From the NCBI GenBank assembly GCA_019745415.1, contig JAIETF010000030.1, positions 161,705 to 225,704 on the forward strand: 64,000 nt of DNA. The letters are read 5' to 3'. The position numbers and the translations under genes are program-made. The notes below the pieces were generated by a model. The model saw nothing but the letters and a program-made list of their open reading frames with translations, was not told the origin of the DNA and searched no databases. The DNA is from Candidatus Obscuribacterales bacterium (GTDB lineage: Bacteria; Cyanobacteriota; Vampirovibrionia; Obscuribacterales; Obscuribacteraceae). Shown here one piece after another: positions 35,872 to 45,511 of this stretch (its first letter is position 1; every line of letters begins with the position of its first letter).

Positions 35872-37038
35872 CTACCCAATGCCAGCCGCATGCAAAGGCT
35901 TAGTGCCGGTGTACAAAGTACTTATCTCTTTAAGCTGCATAGCCAGCACTCTGGCAGCATCAGGCTTGGCCAGGTCTTTCATACGCTTTCGCATTTCCGC
36001 CAGCCTAACATCGTCACACAGCAAGGTGACAATCTGCTGATAAAGAGCCTCGGCACTAAGATTTTCTTGCATAAGCACCACCGCCGCCTTCTGCGATTCT
36101 ATATAGCGGGCATTGTGGGTCTGATGGTCTTGCGCCGCATACGGATAGGGCACAAAAATTGCAGGTGTACCTGAAACGGCAAGCTCAGCCACGGTCATAG
36201 CGCCGGCACGAGTGACAGCTAAATCGCAAGAAGCATACGCCATCGAAAGATCATCAAAATATGCCCGCAGATGATAGCGCGGACTTTGGAATAAGCCGGG
36301 CGGCAGCTGCTCTTTCAAGTCGTTGAGGTTTTTCTCGCCGCATTGATGCACAACCTGCAAATGCGGCTCGACATCAAGCAGCCTACTGAGACACCCGGCC
36401 ACCGCATCATTTAACGCCTTCGCCCCCTGCGAACCACCGGTAACCAGCACAGTTTTTAGGTCAGCACGCAGCCCCAAAACGGCACTGACAGCATCGCGCT
36501 TGCGCTCTTCCATAAAGCTCATGCGCACCGGATTGCCGTTGAAAACTACTCTACCTCCGGTTTTGATGCGGGTAGCAGCCCCCTGCATACCAAGCGAAAC
36601 AAGAGCAGCCTTGCGACTCAAAAGACGATTGACCAAGCCGGGGTGAGCATCGGGCTCGTGCACCGCAGTGGGCACACCAAGCAGATTAGCCGCCATCAAG
36701 GGCGGTGCCGAGGCATAGCCACCGGTTCCCAGAACCACGGTGGGCTTGAACTGTCTCAAGAGAGCCTTGGCATTGATCACCGCCGCCGAGAGCTCAAAAC
36801 CCCAGGTCAAAAGACGAGGTGATAGTTTGCGTGGCAGACCGGAAACCTGCAGTCCGGCAAAATCGAGCCCGGCAGCCCGAGCCAATTTTTCTTCCGGATG
36901 ATTTTTCGCACCTATATATAGAATGGCTTCCACTTCAGGGTCGCCCTTCAGCTGCTCAGCCACTGAAAGAGCAGGATAAATATGCCCACCCGTTCCGCCT
37001 CCGGTCAAGACAATTCTATGTCTGCCGCTCATAGTCAT
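35872..37038 (-). CDS. murG: Undecaprenyl-PP-MurNAc-pentapeptide N-acetylglucosaminyltransferase
   Basis: 388 residues. It adds GlcNAc to lipid I to form lipid II on the inner face of the membrane. GT-B fold with family motifs: VLTGGGTGGHIYPALSVAEQ at the N-terminus, PTVVLGTGGYASAPPLMAAN, HEPDAHPGLVNRLLSRKA (MurG usually has HEQN; here HEPD), VLVTGGSQGAKALNDAV, DLAVTRAGAMTVAELAVSGT and FVPYPYAAQDHQTHNARYI. It is the last gene of the murD-ftsW-murG run, nine nucleotides after ftsW. murC and ftsQ, which usually follow, are absent here. Confidence 0.96.
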   Translation of the reverse strand: MTMSGRHRIVLTGGGTGGHIYPALSVAEQLKGDPEVEAILYIGAKNHPEEKLARAAGLDFAGLQVSGLPRKLSPRLLTWGFELSAAVINAKALLRQFKPTVVLGTGGYASAPPLMAANLLGVPTAVHEPDAHPGLVNRLLSRKAALVSLGMQGAATRIKTGGRVVFNGNPVRMSFMEERKRDAVSAVLGLRADLKTVLVTGGSQGAKALNDAVAGCLSRLLDVEPHLQVVHQCGEKNLNDLKEQLPPGLFQSPRYHLRAYFDDLSMAYASCDLAVTRAGAMTVAELAVSGTPAIFVPYPYAAQDHQTHNARYIESQKAAVVLMQENLSAEALYQQIVTLLCDDVRLAEMRKRMKDLAKPDAARVLAMQLKEISTLYTGTKPLHAAGIG

Positions 37039-37046
37039 AGCCCGCC

Positions 37047-38297
37047 CTAGAGCCTGACCAGAGTCGGGCCCTGCCCAGACTTCTGAGAATTGTCGCCGTC
37101 TTCGTCGCCGTCTTCTTCTTCGTCTTCGTCTTGAATAGTGCCGCGGTCACGCGAAACAGACAACAGCACCCCGACCATAGACATGGTGATAACCAGCGAT
37201 GTACCGCCGAAACTGATGAAAGGCAAGGTGATACCCGTAACCGGCAAGAGCCCGGTGGTCACCATCATATTGACGATGGCTTGGGTGCAAACAGCACTGG
37301 TGATGCCGATTGCCAGAAAGCGCCCGAACAAGGTGCGCGCAGCCAGCGCAGCACGAAAACCATAGACACCGAAAGCAGCGAAAAGTCCAATCAGCATTGA
37401 ACAACCTACCAGACCAAACTCTTCGGCAATGACGGCAAAGATAAAGTCGGCATGTTGAACAGGCAGATAGTTCAGTTTCTGCAATGAGCTACCAAAACCC
37501 AAGCCCCAGAGTCCACCCGAGCCGATGGCATACTGAGCCTGAATGATGTTCCAACCTTCTTTCTGGGGATGCAGATAAGGGTTGAGCCAGGTCTCTATAC
37601 GAGCCATCTGGTAGGGTGTCTTCTGAATATGATGCCAGATGAAAGTACCACCGCCGGCCAAAGAAGCAAATATAAGGAATGAATTGACGCCGCTTGCATA
37701 AATGAGGGCTAGCAAGCTGGCCATGATCATGCTGGCTGTACCGAGGTCGGGCTGCTTAACGACTATTGCCGCCATAATGAGCACCACGGCTATGCGGCAA
37801 AAAACCTGCCGATGCCACCAGAAATATTTAGAGAGACCCGACGAGAGCAAGATGATTGTTGCTATCTTGCACATCTCGGAAGGCTGGAACTGCAATGGTC
37901 CAATCTTGAGCCAGCGGCTCGACCCCATGGTGGTGATCGATAGACTGGGGATAAGGGTGAGACCGAGCATGGCCAGGGACAAAATGGCAATAGGCCAGGC
38001 AAACTTTCTCAGCCTGCGGTAGTCGTAGCGACTAACTGTAAACATAGCAAACAAGCCAATTACGAATGCAATCGTCTGTTTCCGCAAAAGTTCGGTTGAG
38101 TCTTGATAAAAATGCTGCGCTTCCGGCGCCGATGCCGAATATACCGCCATCAAACCAAAGCCGCAGAGACTCAAGGTGATTCCCGCCAGGGTGCGATCTA
38201 TACCCCCGCGAAACTCTTTAGCCTCCGGTTGCTCCGGTTGGCTACCCCGCCCTGAACGGCGACGGCGACGCATATTCAGATCATTTGGTCCTGGCAT
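37047..38297 (-). CDS. ftsW: Peptidoglycan polymerase / cell division protein FtsW
   Basis: 416 residues from ATG 38297, chosen for AAGGA eight bases upstream; a GTG seven codons earlier is weaker. A SEDS-family glycosyltransferase that polymerises lipid II at the septum. About ten membrane helices are visible after a basic cytosolic N-terminus (MRRRRRSGRG). SEDS signatures: GSSRWLKIGPLQFQPSEMCK, DLGTASMIMASLLALIY, QAQYAIGSGGLWGLGFGSSL, HADFIFAVIAEEFGLVG and LLPVTGITLPFISFGGTSLV. The C-terminus is acidic (DEDEEEDGDEDGD). It overlaps the end of murD by 17 nt, so the two are translationally linked. Confidence 0.96.
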   Translation of the reverse strand: MPGPNDLNMRRRRRSGRGSQPEQPEAKEFRGGIDRTLAGITLSLCGFGLMAVYSASAPEAQHFYQDSTELLRKQTIAFVIGLFAMFTVSRYDYRRLRKFAWPIAILSLAMLGLTLIPSLSITTMGSSRWLKIGPLQFQPSEMCKIATIILLSSGLSKYFWWHRQVFCRIAVVLIMAAIVVKQPDLGTASMIMASLLALIYASGVNSFLIFASLAGGGTFIWHHIQKTPYQMARIETWLNPYLHPQKEGWNIIQAQYAIGSGGLWGLGFGSSLQKLNYLPVQHADFIFAVIAEEFGLVGCSMLIGLFAAFGVYGFRAALAARTLFGRFLAIGITSAVCTQAIVNMMVTTGLLPVTGITLPFISFGGTSLVITMSMVGVLLSVSRDRGTIQDEDEEEDGDEDGDNSQKSGQGPTLVRL

Positions 38298-39660
38298 GGA
38301 CAAGTTCCTTGAAGACACGCCCTCTATCCTCGAAATCTTTGAACATATCGAAACTGGCGCAGGCCGGAGAGAGAAGTACCGGACCTTTGTTGAGCTTACC
38401 GCCCAGTTTTACAGCCTCCTCAAGACTATCGACTGGATATACCTCACTATAACCACCGTTTCGCAAGGCTCTTTCAAAACGTTCTTTAGCCTCGCCAATC
38501 AAGATTACACTGCTGGCATACTTTTTGACGACCTGAACCAACTCGTTTAAGGAAGTTCCTTTGTCTTTGCCGCCGGCAATCAAAACCACCCTATTGTTAG
38601 GGAAAGACTCAAGAGCTTTGATGGTGGAGTCGGTATTGGTAGCCTTGGAATCATTGTAGTAGGCTACACCATCTATAGTGGCAACATATTCAAGTCGATG
38701 TTCCAAGGCGGTGAATGTGGTCAAGCCGGCCTTAATCTCTTTCTCGTTCAAACCAGCGAGCAACCCGGCTGATATGGCAGCTAGACAATTTTCTTGGTTG
38801 TGTTTGCCAATGATGCGCACTTCGCTCTGGTGACAAACGACACGACTGCGGCTGCCATAGTTGGCGCAGAAAAACTCATCTTGCAGATAGGCGCCCTGAA
38901 TGGCGGTGGCACACTCTCCATCCACCGAGAAGGGGAAGTATTCACCTGCATATATGGTTGACGCCACCACCGAATCATCCATATTGAGCACGGCATAATC
39001 GCTTAGGCTCTGATTCTTGAACATACTTCTTTTGGCGTCGATATAAGCATCAAGACTGCCGTGCCAGTCCACATGATCTGGGGTGAGATTAAGCCAGACC
39101 CCGACAAAGGGTGCAAAAGTAGGCGAATACTCCAACTGATAGGAACTGACTTCCACCACCAAAAAGTCGAGTGGGCGGCCGTCCAAAAGACTCATGATGG
39201 GCACACCAATATTGCCGCAAGCCGGTGCATTGCGCCCGGCGAATTCCAAAATATAAGAAATGAGAGCAGTGGTTGTCGACTTACCGTTTGTGCCGGTGAC
39301 GGCAATAAAGGGCAGTGACTTGCCACCGTCTTCGCGAGTCTCGCGATATGCAAGCTCTATATCAGAGATAACTTCTTTTTTTAGGGACCGCGCTCTAGTG
39401 ATCACTTCCGCCCGCGGCGGAATACCCGGGCTGGTGATAATTAATTCAGGCCAGCTCACTGTGCGCTCAGTATGGCCGCCGAATTCAACCTCAATATTGA
39501 GAGTCGACAGTTTAGAAAGTAAGTCGGGCTTAACCTTCTCACGCGGCTGAGACTCAGAAAGGAGCACCTGGGCGCCCCTTTCATGCAGGTAAGAGGCCGC
39601 AGCCAATCCGCTGCGACCCAAACCCAAAATACTTACTCGTTTATTTTTCCAATCTGCCAC
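38281..39660 (-). CDS. murD: UDP-N-acetylmuramoylalanine-D-glutamate ligase
   Basis: 459 residues. It adds D-glutamate to UDP-MurNAc-L-Ala with ATP in the cytoplasm. Motifs: VSILGLGRSGLAAASYLHER at the N-terminus, LIITSPGIPP, the Mur-ligase P-loop AVTGTNGKSTTTALISYIL, VVEVSSYQLEYSPTFAP, WLNLTPDHVDWHGSLDAYID, LAAISAGLLAGL, EHRLEYVATIDGVAYYNDSK with ATNTDST, and VLLSPACASFDMFKDFEDRG. The start is GTG with no clear ribosome site. First of the murD-ftsW-murG cluster; mraY and murF do not precede it, as the next gene upstream is a TPR protein. Confidence 0.97.
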   Translation of the reverse strand: MADWKNKRVSILGLGRSGLAAASYLHERGAQVLLSESQPREKVKPDLLSKLSTLNIEVEFGGHTERTVSWPELIITSPGIPPRAEVITRARSLKKEVISDIELAYRETREDGGKSLPFIAVTGTNGKSTTTALISYILEFAGRNAPACGNIGVPIMSLLDGRPLDFLVVEVSSYQLEYSPTFAPFVGVWLNLTPDHVDWHGSLDAYIDAKRSMFKNQSLSDYAVLNMDDSVVASTIYAGEYFPFSVDGECATAIQGAYLQDEFFCANYGSRSRVVCHQSEVRIIGKHNQENCLAAISAGLLAGLNEKEIKAGLTTFTALEHRLEYVATIDGVAYYNDSKATNTDSTIKALESFPNNRVVLIAGGKDKGTSLNELVQVVKKYASSVILIGEAKERFERALRNGGYSEVYPVDSLEEAVKLGGKLNKGPVLLSPACASFDMFKDFEDRGRVFKELVHARTK

Positions 39661-39698
39661 AAGGCAAATTGTAACAGGAGGCTTCTAAGAGGCGGTAG

Positions 39699-41570
39699 TT
39701 AAATACCTCTTGCTCTCTCCTTTTCTTTCATTTCCAACTTGTAAGCTTTGTTGGAAAGACTCTCTATTTTCTTGTTCATTTTCTCCACTTCCTTGGGCGG
39801 CATATCGGGAGAAAGAGCCATAAAGGCTTTGTACTGAACAACCGCTTCCTTCAAGTCTTTCGAGGTTTCAGGGCGGGAGCGTTCGAGAGCTTTACCGATG
39901 CCCAATCTGGTGTCAGCCACCTTGGGATTGCCGTATATAGAAGCATGATATTTATCGATAGCACTAGGTAACTGATTTTTACGAGCAAGATCGTCTGCCA
40001 GGGTCATATCCTGACGGGCCGAATCTTTAGCTTTCATAACCAGATTGAGACCGCGCTTGGCTCTTTCTTCTGCGCCAGGATAAGAAGAAGCCTTCTTGTA
40101 GGCCGCCTCAGCATTTTTCAAGTCTTTGATCATCAAGGCCAGGTCGGCTACGGCAAAGGTTTGCTTAGCGTCGGCGGCATTAGAGATGACCATATTCATC
40201 TGGGCATCTTCGTCTTTGAAGTTATTCTGAGCAAGAAGAGCTTCGGCATAGGCTATACGCTCGCCATCATTAGTAGGAGTACCAATGGAAGCCAGGTCAA
40301 CCGGAACTCCAGCCATAGAGCGAAGTTTAGCCTGAGCTAATCTCAGTTCCATATCGTTGGGGTTCATCTTAACGGCTTGATCGATCATACGCTGAGCCGA
40401 CTCAAACTCGTTCGAGACAAAGAAAGCACCAGTAGCTTCTTTGTTGGCCTTGAGGTAATAAGCACGAGTCAAGCCTTTAGCAGCGGGTGAGTTTTGTGGA
40501 TTGGCATCAAGAACGGTTTTGTATTCCTTGATGGCATCATCCAGTTTTTCCAGCTTCAGACTCTGATCGGCAACTCTCAGGTGCAGATCGGGGTTGTTGG
40601 GCATCATCTCCAGACCAGAACGCAGTTCTGCGATAGACATCTCCAGGTCGCCGCGACCTTCGCGAATATCAGCGATGCGCAGATAGCAATCCGGATTCTC
40701 CGGTTTGATACGAATAGACTCCTGATATTCCTTGATACCGGCAACGGTATTACCCTGAGCAGTGTAGACATCACCGAGAGTCTGGTGCACAGGTGCGGAA
40801 TTGCGGAACTGATAGAGTGAAGTATTCAACTCTTTGAGAGCTTCGTCATAAAGACCTTGCTTGAAATAAGCACGTCCCAGACCATAGTGCGCTTGCGAAT
40901 TGCCGCTGTTATAGCTGATGGCGCTCTTGAAGGAAGATACGGCATCGGCATATTGCTCTTTGGTTAGCTGAGCCAAGCCCAACTGCGAATAACCTTCAGA
41001 GTACTTAGGATCTAGATTGATAGCCTGCTTGTACTCGCTGATCGCTTCGTCCATGCGACCTTGTTCTTTATAGATATTGCCCAAGGTGACATGACCTTCC
41101 GGCATGGAAGGATCGATATTCAAAGCTTGCTTCACTTCGGCTTCGGCATTGCGCAACATGGCGTCGCGATTTTTAATCACTGTGCCGGAAGAAGAAGTGA
41201 GACGATTGAGAATAATCATGGCTTTGCCGGCATGAGCCATTGCATTGGTCGGCTCCATCGAAAGCACTTTATTGAAATGTTCTTCGGCGGCATCGAGTTT
41301 GAACTGTTTGGCCAAAGCCATGCCATAGCCGACTGTGGCGGCCACGCTCTTGGGCGAACGGCCCATTTCACCTTTATAAAGGTCTGCCGCTTCGTCATAT
41401 TTACCTTGCAGCATCAGTTGATCGGCGCGCACCACTTCGCGGGTGATACGAACCTGAAATGGTTTAGCTGCGTGGGCGGCGGAAGCAAAGCCAATTGCAC
41501 CGGTCAGTACTAAACTGAATGCACATGCCACCTTGACGGTCTTCACCATCTTCAGATTTCTGCTTGTCAT
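39699..41570 (-). CDS. Exported TPR-repeat protein
   Basis: 623 residues from ATG 41570, chosen because GGAG stands six bases upstream and a signal peptide follows (VKVACAFSLVLTGAIGFASA, cleavage near AHA-AKP). The frame runs 68 codons further upstream, without a matching start. Nearly the whole mature part is TPR helices, for example EAISEYKQAINLDPKYSEGY, GLGRAYFKQGLYDEALKELN and DAIKEYKTVLDANPQNSPAA. At least ten repeats are seen, and the C-terminal 100 residues become more charged. Probably a periplasmic or outer-membrane scaffold. It is 38 nt upstream of murD. Confidence 0.9.
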   Translation of the reverse strand: MTSRNLKMVKTVKVACAFSLVLTGAIGFASAAHAAKPFQVRITREVVRADQLMLQGKYDEAADLYKGEMGRSPKSVAATVGYGMALAKQFKLDAAEEHFNKVLSMEPTNAMAHAGKAMIILNRLTSSSGTVIKNRDAMLRNAEAEVKQALNIDPSMPEGHVTLGNIYKEQGRMDEAISEYKQAINLDPKYSEGYSQLGLAQLTKEQYADAVSSFKSAISYNSGNSQAHYGLGRAYFKQGLYDEALKELNTSLYQFRNSAPVHQTLGDVYTAQGNTVAGIKEYQESIRIKPENPDCYLRIADIREGRGDLEMSIAELRSGLEMMPNNPDLHLRVADQSLKLEKLDDAIKEYKTVLDANPQNSPAAKGLTRAYYLKANKEATGAFFVSNEFESAQRMIDQAVKMNPNDMELRLAQAKLRSMAGVPVDLASIGTPTNDGERIAYAEALLAQNNFKDEDAQMNMVISNAADAKQTFAVADLALMIKDLKNAEAAYKKASSYPGAEERAKRGLNLVMKAKDSARQDMTLADDLARKNQLPSAIDKYHASIYGNPKVADTRLGIGKALERSRPETSKDLKEAVVQYKAFMALSPDMPPKEVEKMNKKIESLSNKAYKLEMKEKERARGI

Positions 41571-41762
41571 ATTTTTCTCCGTTTCTCCATTCAACAAATA
41601 ATTCAACATATAAAGGAATGACGCCGCCAACACTTGAAAAGCGGCATGCTTATAAAATGCGCTGGGCAAATTGTAGCAACGTATACTTATAAAAGTAGAA
41701 GCCATGATCGGGTTAAGACGACCCGGTCTGGCCAAGAGTTCCTTATATATGGAGTAGAATTC

Positions 41763-42518
41763 GTGTCCGGGCATTCCAAGTGGGCCAACATAAAAAGAGC
41801 CAAAGCCGTTGTAGATGCCAAGAAAGCCGTGATTTACGCCAAGATGTCACGCGAGATTATTGTGGCTGCCAAGCAGGGCGGGGGCGATCCAAACGCCAAT
41901 TTTCGCTTGAGACAAGCGATTGATAGGGCCAAAGCCGAAGGCGTGCCCAACGACAACATACAAAGAGCAATCGAGAAGGGCACCGGAGCCGGAGCCTCAG
42001 ACAACTTCGAAGAACTTGTATACGAAGGTTACGGACCGGGGGGCGTAGCTGTACTTGTCAAATGCACTACCGACAATCGTAATCGCACCGCCGGCGATGT
42101 GCGCTCTTATTTCTCAAAATTTGGCGGGAACCTTGGCGAGAGCGGTTGCGTCAATTGGATGTTCAAAGAACGCGGCGAAATACAAGTAGAGAAGCCGGCA
42201 AAATTTGATGAAGACGGCTTTCTTTTGGAAGCTCTGGAAGCAGGCGCTGAAGACGTAGAAATAAGTGATGACGAGATTTTAGTGATCACCAAAAGCGACA
42301 ATTTAGAGGAAGTACAGAACGCTCTCAGCAAGAGCGGAAAGAAAGTAAGCTCAGCCCAGAGTAATTTGGTACCGCTCTCAACCGTGGAAATTACCAGCAA
42401 AGACACAGCCAAACTGCTTTTGAAACTGCTGGACAACCTAGAGAATCATGATGATGTGCAAAATGTTTTTGCCAATTTCGAGATGGATCAAGACTGGATG
42501 TCGGAATATCTAAATTGA
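41763..42518 (+). CDS. yebC: YebC/PmpR family protein
   Basis: 251 residues from GTG 41763, with GGAG eight bases upstream, which gives the universal start VSGHSKWANIKRAKAVVDAK; the frame is open further upstream but that part is not family-like. Family segments: NFRLRQAIDRAKAEGVPNDN, GYGPGGVAVLVKCTTDNRNR, LGESGCVNWMFKERG and the C-terminal LLDNLENHDDVQNVFANFEM. Members are described as transcription regulators and, more recently, as factors that help ribosomes through difficult sequences. Monocistronic; a hairpin terminator follows. Confidence 0.96.
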   Translation: MSGHSKWANIKRAKAVVDAKKAVIYAKMSREIIVAAKQGGGDPNANFRLRQAIDRAKAEGVPNDNIQRAIEKGTGAGASDNFEELVYEGYGPGGVAVLVKCTTDNRNRTAGDVRSYFSKFGGNLGESGCVNWMFKERGEIQVEKPAKFDEDGFLLEALEAGAEDVEISDDEILVITKSDNLEEVQNALSKSGKKVSSAQSNLVPLSTVEITSKDTAKLLLKLLDNLENHDDVQNVFANFEMDQDWMSEYLN

Positions 42519-42577
42519 ATTGCCATGCATGCAAAATAGATTAAATCGCACAACTTTTGATAAAGAAAAGTAAACAG

Positions 42578-42614
42578 AGAAGCCGCCTTGTCATGATATG
42601 CCAGGGCGGCTTCT
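42578..42614 (+). terminator. Terminator of yebC
   Basis: A 10-bp perfect stem AGAAGCCGCC / GGCGGCTTCT with a 17-base loop, 60 nt after the yebC stop. The following tail (ATTACT) is poor in T, so efficiency is uncertain. Confidence 0.6.
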
Positions 42615-42723
42615 ATTACTGACGGATTGGGAATTTGCACAAAAAAGCAACTTGTTATTACGGATCTAATGAGAAAAATAGGCGACGTTTAACCAAGCTT
42701 TTACAGACTGTTACGATCGCCGC

Positions 42724-42753
42724 TTGACTTCGATCCCCTTGGCACCATATTAA
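42724..42753 (+). promoter_or_regulatory. Candidate sigma-70 promoter of the RlpA-like gene
   Basis: TTGACT at 42724-42729 and TATTAA at 42748-42753 with an 18-bp spacer, matching the -35/-10 consensus well. Confidence 0.5.
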
Positions 42754-43064
42754 ATACCACTCACAAACGGGAACAAAAACAGAGTCAGTATATACGGCTA
42801 GTTGTCATACAGCGTTTGGTTTTTATCAGCCTGTCAATCGCCCCAACCCTTAACTTTCTCCAATAAAACAGCTATCGTCGCCGCACTGAGAGCCGAGCCG
42901 TGTTGTCAGCAGATTTTTGACTTGCGCATCGCCACTCTGTTACCTTTTCGCCTGCTTCGGACCGAACCTTGACTAGAAGGAGAAAGACTCGAATAGAAAG
43001 CCGCACGGAGCCGTTAGAACCTAGACCGGTTGCCGCGCTAGCCCATAAGAGAGTTTACAGACCG

Positions 43065-43907
43065 ATGAAAAGCAAGTTGTTTTTAGCCGCCATAATCAGC
43101 CTGTGCAGCACTGTCTGTTCTGCCTCGCAGGTGCTGGCTGCTTCCTCAATTGATCCAGAAGTTGAAGCTTCTGTATGGGAAGAGAACGACCGCGAACTGG
43201 CCTCAGTCACCCTGAACGGCAAAGAATTGATTTCATTCAAAGAAGGTGATTACAGCTCTTCTGATGAATCGCTGGAAGATCGCGCCGAAAACCTGGCAGA
43301 TAAGCTGCAAGGGCTTCTCAAAGATGGCAAACTAGACCCGACTAGATTGGTACCCGCCCAAGAAGGCGAAATGGCTGCCATTCACGTGGACGGCAAGGCC
43401 GTAGTTACTTTTGCGGTACCCGATGTCTCAGGCAAAGGCGAAAGCCCTCTTGAAGCCAGTTTCAAACTGGTCAACAACATTAGAGGCATTCTCGGCGTAC
43501 AGCCGATTCCCCAAAACTTCCTCAAGATGGCCGAAAGCCAAGGTGCCGACCAGGCATATGTCGCCCTTTCCAGAGTCGGGACAGCCGCCCCGACTAATTT
43601 CGAAGCCGACTTTTCCGGTCAAGCTTCCTGGTACGGCGGCAAATTTCACGGCAGACGCACATCAAATGGTGATGTTTTCGACCAAGACGGCTTTACAGCC
43701 GCCCACCGCACCTTGCCTTTCGGCACCAAGCTCTTGGTTATGAACCGCCGCACCGGTGATTCATGCGTGGTGGAAGTGAACGACCGCGGACCTTTTTCGG
43801 GAGACCGCATCATCGACCTTTCTAGAGGCGCCGCAAACAAACTCAATATGATCTCATCAGGCGTAGCCATGGTTGACTGCATGGTCTTGCAAGATAAGGT
43901 CAAATAA
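43065..43907 (+). CDS. RlpA-like double-psi beta-barrel protein
   Basis: 280 residues from ATG 43065, which begins a signal peptide (MKSKLFLAAIISLCSTVCSA). The C-terminal 95 residues are a RlpA-type double-psi barrel: ASWYGGKFHGRRTSNGDVFD, TAAHRTLPFGTKLLVMNRRT, VVEVNDRGPFSGDRIIDLSR (catalytic-type Asp of NDRGPF) and GVAMVDCMVL. In enzymes studied this fold cleaves naked glycan strands of septal peptidoglycan. The N-terminal part (30-190) is an acidic domain with VTLNGKELISFKEGDYSSSD that I do not recognise; it contains a paired strand IHVDGKAVVTFAVPD of similar form, perhaps a repeat. There is no SPOR domain. Strand-matched terminator downstream. Confidence 0.9.
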   Translation: MKSKLFLAAIISLCSTVCSASQVLAASSIDPEVEASVWEENDRELASVTLNGKELISFKEGDYSSSDESLEDRAENLADKLQGLLKDGKLDPTRLVPAQEGEMAAIHVDGKAVVTFAVPDVSGKGESPLEASFKLVNNIRGILGVQPIPQNFLKMAESQGADQAYVALSRVGTAAPTNFEADFSGQASWYGGKFHGRRTSNGDVFDQDGFTAAHRTLPFGTKLLVMNRRTGDSCVVEVNDRGPFSGDRIIDLSRGAANKLNMISSGVAMVDCMVLQDKVK

Positions 43908-43933
43908 AGCGCAACTAAACATGAAGCTAAAGA

Positions 43934-43968
43934 AGTGCGACGCAATGCTATGCGCCGCACTCTTTGTT
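43934..43968 (+). terminator. Terminator of the RlpA-like gene
   Basis: Stem AGTGCG-a-CGCA / TGCG-c-CGCACT with loop ATGCTA, ten pairs around one mismatch, followed by CTTTGTT. Confidence 0.75.
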
Positions 43969-44002
43969 AGAATGGGCGCTCAAATAGCAAAAGGCAAAAG
44001 CG

Positions 44003-45493
44003 ATGAGCAACCATGCTAACCAACAGGTTAAAGACAAGGTGAGGGTGAGAATAGCACCCAGCCCCACCGGTCATTTGCACGTCGGTACTGCCCGCACCGC
44101 TCTTTACAACTATTTATTCGCTAGACGTCATGGCGGCACTTTCGTATTGCGCCTGGAAGACACAGACGAAGTACGCAGCAAAGACGAATACACCAAAGAC
44201 ATAATTGACGGACTTAAGTGGCTCGGTCTTACCTGGGACGAAGGTCCAGACATAGGTGGACCCTACCCGCCCTATAAACAAACAGACAAAATCGACCATT
44301 ATGAGCATTTCGCCGACAAGCTGATCAAAAACAAAACCGCTTATCTGTGCTATGCCACCACCGAAGAACTGACCGCTCTCAAAGAAGAGCAGAAAGAGAC
44401 CGGGCAAGCACCGCGCTATGACAATAGAGGACGCGACCTCACCGATGCCGCCCGCACCAAATACGAAGCCGAAGGTCGTATTCCTTCGGTGCGCTTCATA
44501 GTGGAAGAACCACGCATGGTGTCATGGCATGACAGCATCAAGGGCGAGATCGCCATTGATACTTCAGACCTGGGCGGCGACATGGTGATTATCAAATCGT
44601 CTGGCGTAGCCATCTACAATTTTGCCGTGGTCATCGACGACATCGACATGAAGATCACCCATGTGATTAGGGGTGAAGACCACATTCACAACACAGCCAA
44701 GCAACTGCTTATTTACGAAGCGCTTGAAACAGATCCACCCGTTTTCGCCCACGCCCCTCTGATATTCGATCTTGAAAGACAGAAACTATCAAAGCGCAAA
44801 CACGGCGAGTCGGTGCATATAGACTACTATCGAAAGAAAGGCTATATGCCCGAAGCAATAGTCAACTATCTCACCCAGATGAGCTGGACTCACCCGGAAG
44901 AGAAAGAAATCTACAGCCTGGAAGAAGCGGCCTTGGTCTTTGATCTAGACAAAGTCAGCAAGAGCCCGGCGGTCTTTGATGTCGATCGTCTCAACTGGTT
45001 CAACGGTCACTACATCAGACAACTACCAATCGAGCTAATCACCGAGCGGGCACTGCCGTTCTTGCAAGATTTCGACCTCAAACAGTACAGCAAGGAAGAC
45101 CTAGAGCACATCGTCTCAGCTCTGCGCAACAACCTAACTACGCTCAGTGAAATCACCGACGCGGCTCGGTTCTTCTTTGATGCTAAACCGACAATTGAAG
45201 CAGAAGTGAAAGAGACTGTGCTGAAAGGCGATAAGGCACCGATTGTACTGAAGATTCTCCTAGACAAACTCTCGAGCTTTGAATTTGCCGACCCAGCATC
45301 ATGTAAAAAGACAGTAGACGCCTTAGGCAAAGAAATAGGCATGAAGGGCAAAGACCTCTACTGGCCAATCAGAGCAGCACTCTCTGGCACAACCCATGGT
45401 CCAGACCTCGGAGCCACTATTTCTATACTGGGCGAAAAGCGAGTCCGCACTCGCATAGAGACAGCGTTAGAACATTGTTGCTTATCAAAGTAA
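44003..45493 (+). CDS. gltX: Glutamyl-tRNA synthetase
   Basis: 496 residues. Class I synthetase that charges tRNA-Glu (and often tRNA-Gln in bacteria lacking GlnRS). HIGH-type motif APSPTGHLHVGTARTALYN near 16-34; KMSKS-type LSKRKHGES near 260; also FVLRLEDTDEVRS, FNFAVVIDDIDMKITHVIRG-like AIYNFAVVIDDIDM and WFNGHYIRQLP. The C-terminal anticodon-binding domain is helical and of usual length. ATG with AAGG nine bases upstream. It is 18 nt before cysS, as an operon of two synthetases. No gatCAB is in the window. Confidence 0.97.
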   Translation: MSNHANQQVKDKVRVRIAPSPTGHLHVGTARTALYNYLFARRHGGTFVLRLEDTDEVRSKDEYTKDIIDGLKWLGLTWDEGPDIGGPYPPYKQTDKIDHYEHFADKLIKNKTAYLCYATTEELTALKEEQKETGQAPRYDNRGRDLTDAARTKYEAEGRIPSVRFIVEEPRMVSWHDSIKGEIAIDTSDLGGDMVIIKSSGVAIYNFAVVIDDIDMKITHVIRGEDHIHNTAKQLLIYEALETDPPVFAHAPLIFDLERQKLSKRKHGESVHIDYYRKKGYMPEAIVNYLTQMSWTHPEEKEIYSLEEAALVFDLDKVSKSPAVFDVDRLNWFNGHYIRQLPIELITERALPFLQDFDLKQYSKEDLEHIVSALRNNLTTLSEITDAARFFFDAKPTIEAEVKETVLKGDKAPIVLKILLDKLSSFEFADPASCKKTVDALGKEIGMKGKDLYWPIRAALSGTTHGPDLGATISILGEKRVRTRIETALEHCCLSK

Positions 45494-45511
45494 GTTGCTT
45501 AGCAAAATAAA

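Larger units (their letters stand above)
42519..43064. other. Intergenic region with long leader
   Basis: 546 nt without a convincing gene. It holds the yebC terminator, a promoter-like pair at 42724-42753, and then about 300 nt of leader before the RlpA-like gene. In-frame translation from TTG 42969 is possible but gives a basic extension before the signal peptide. No known riboswitch fold was recognised. Confidence 0.5.

Noticed and set aside
41571..41774. N-terminal extension of the TPR protein by 68 codons
   Set aside because: The ATG at 41570 has an ideal ribosome site and a signal peptide; the extension would bury the signal and overlap the yebC leader.
42969..43064. N-terminal extension of the RlpA-like protein from TTG
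   Set aside because: The ATG at 43065 begins a normal signal peptide; the extension is basic and would displace it.
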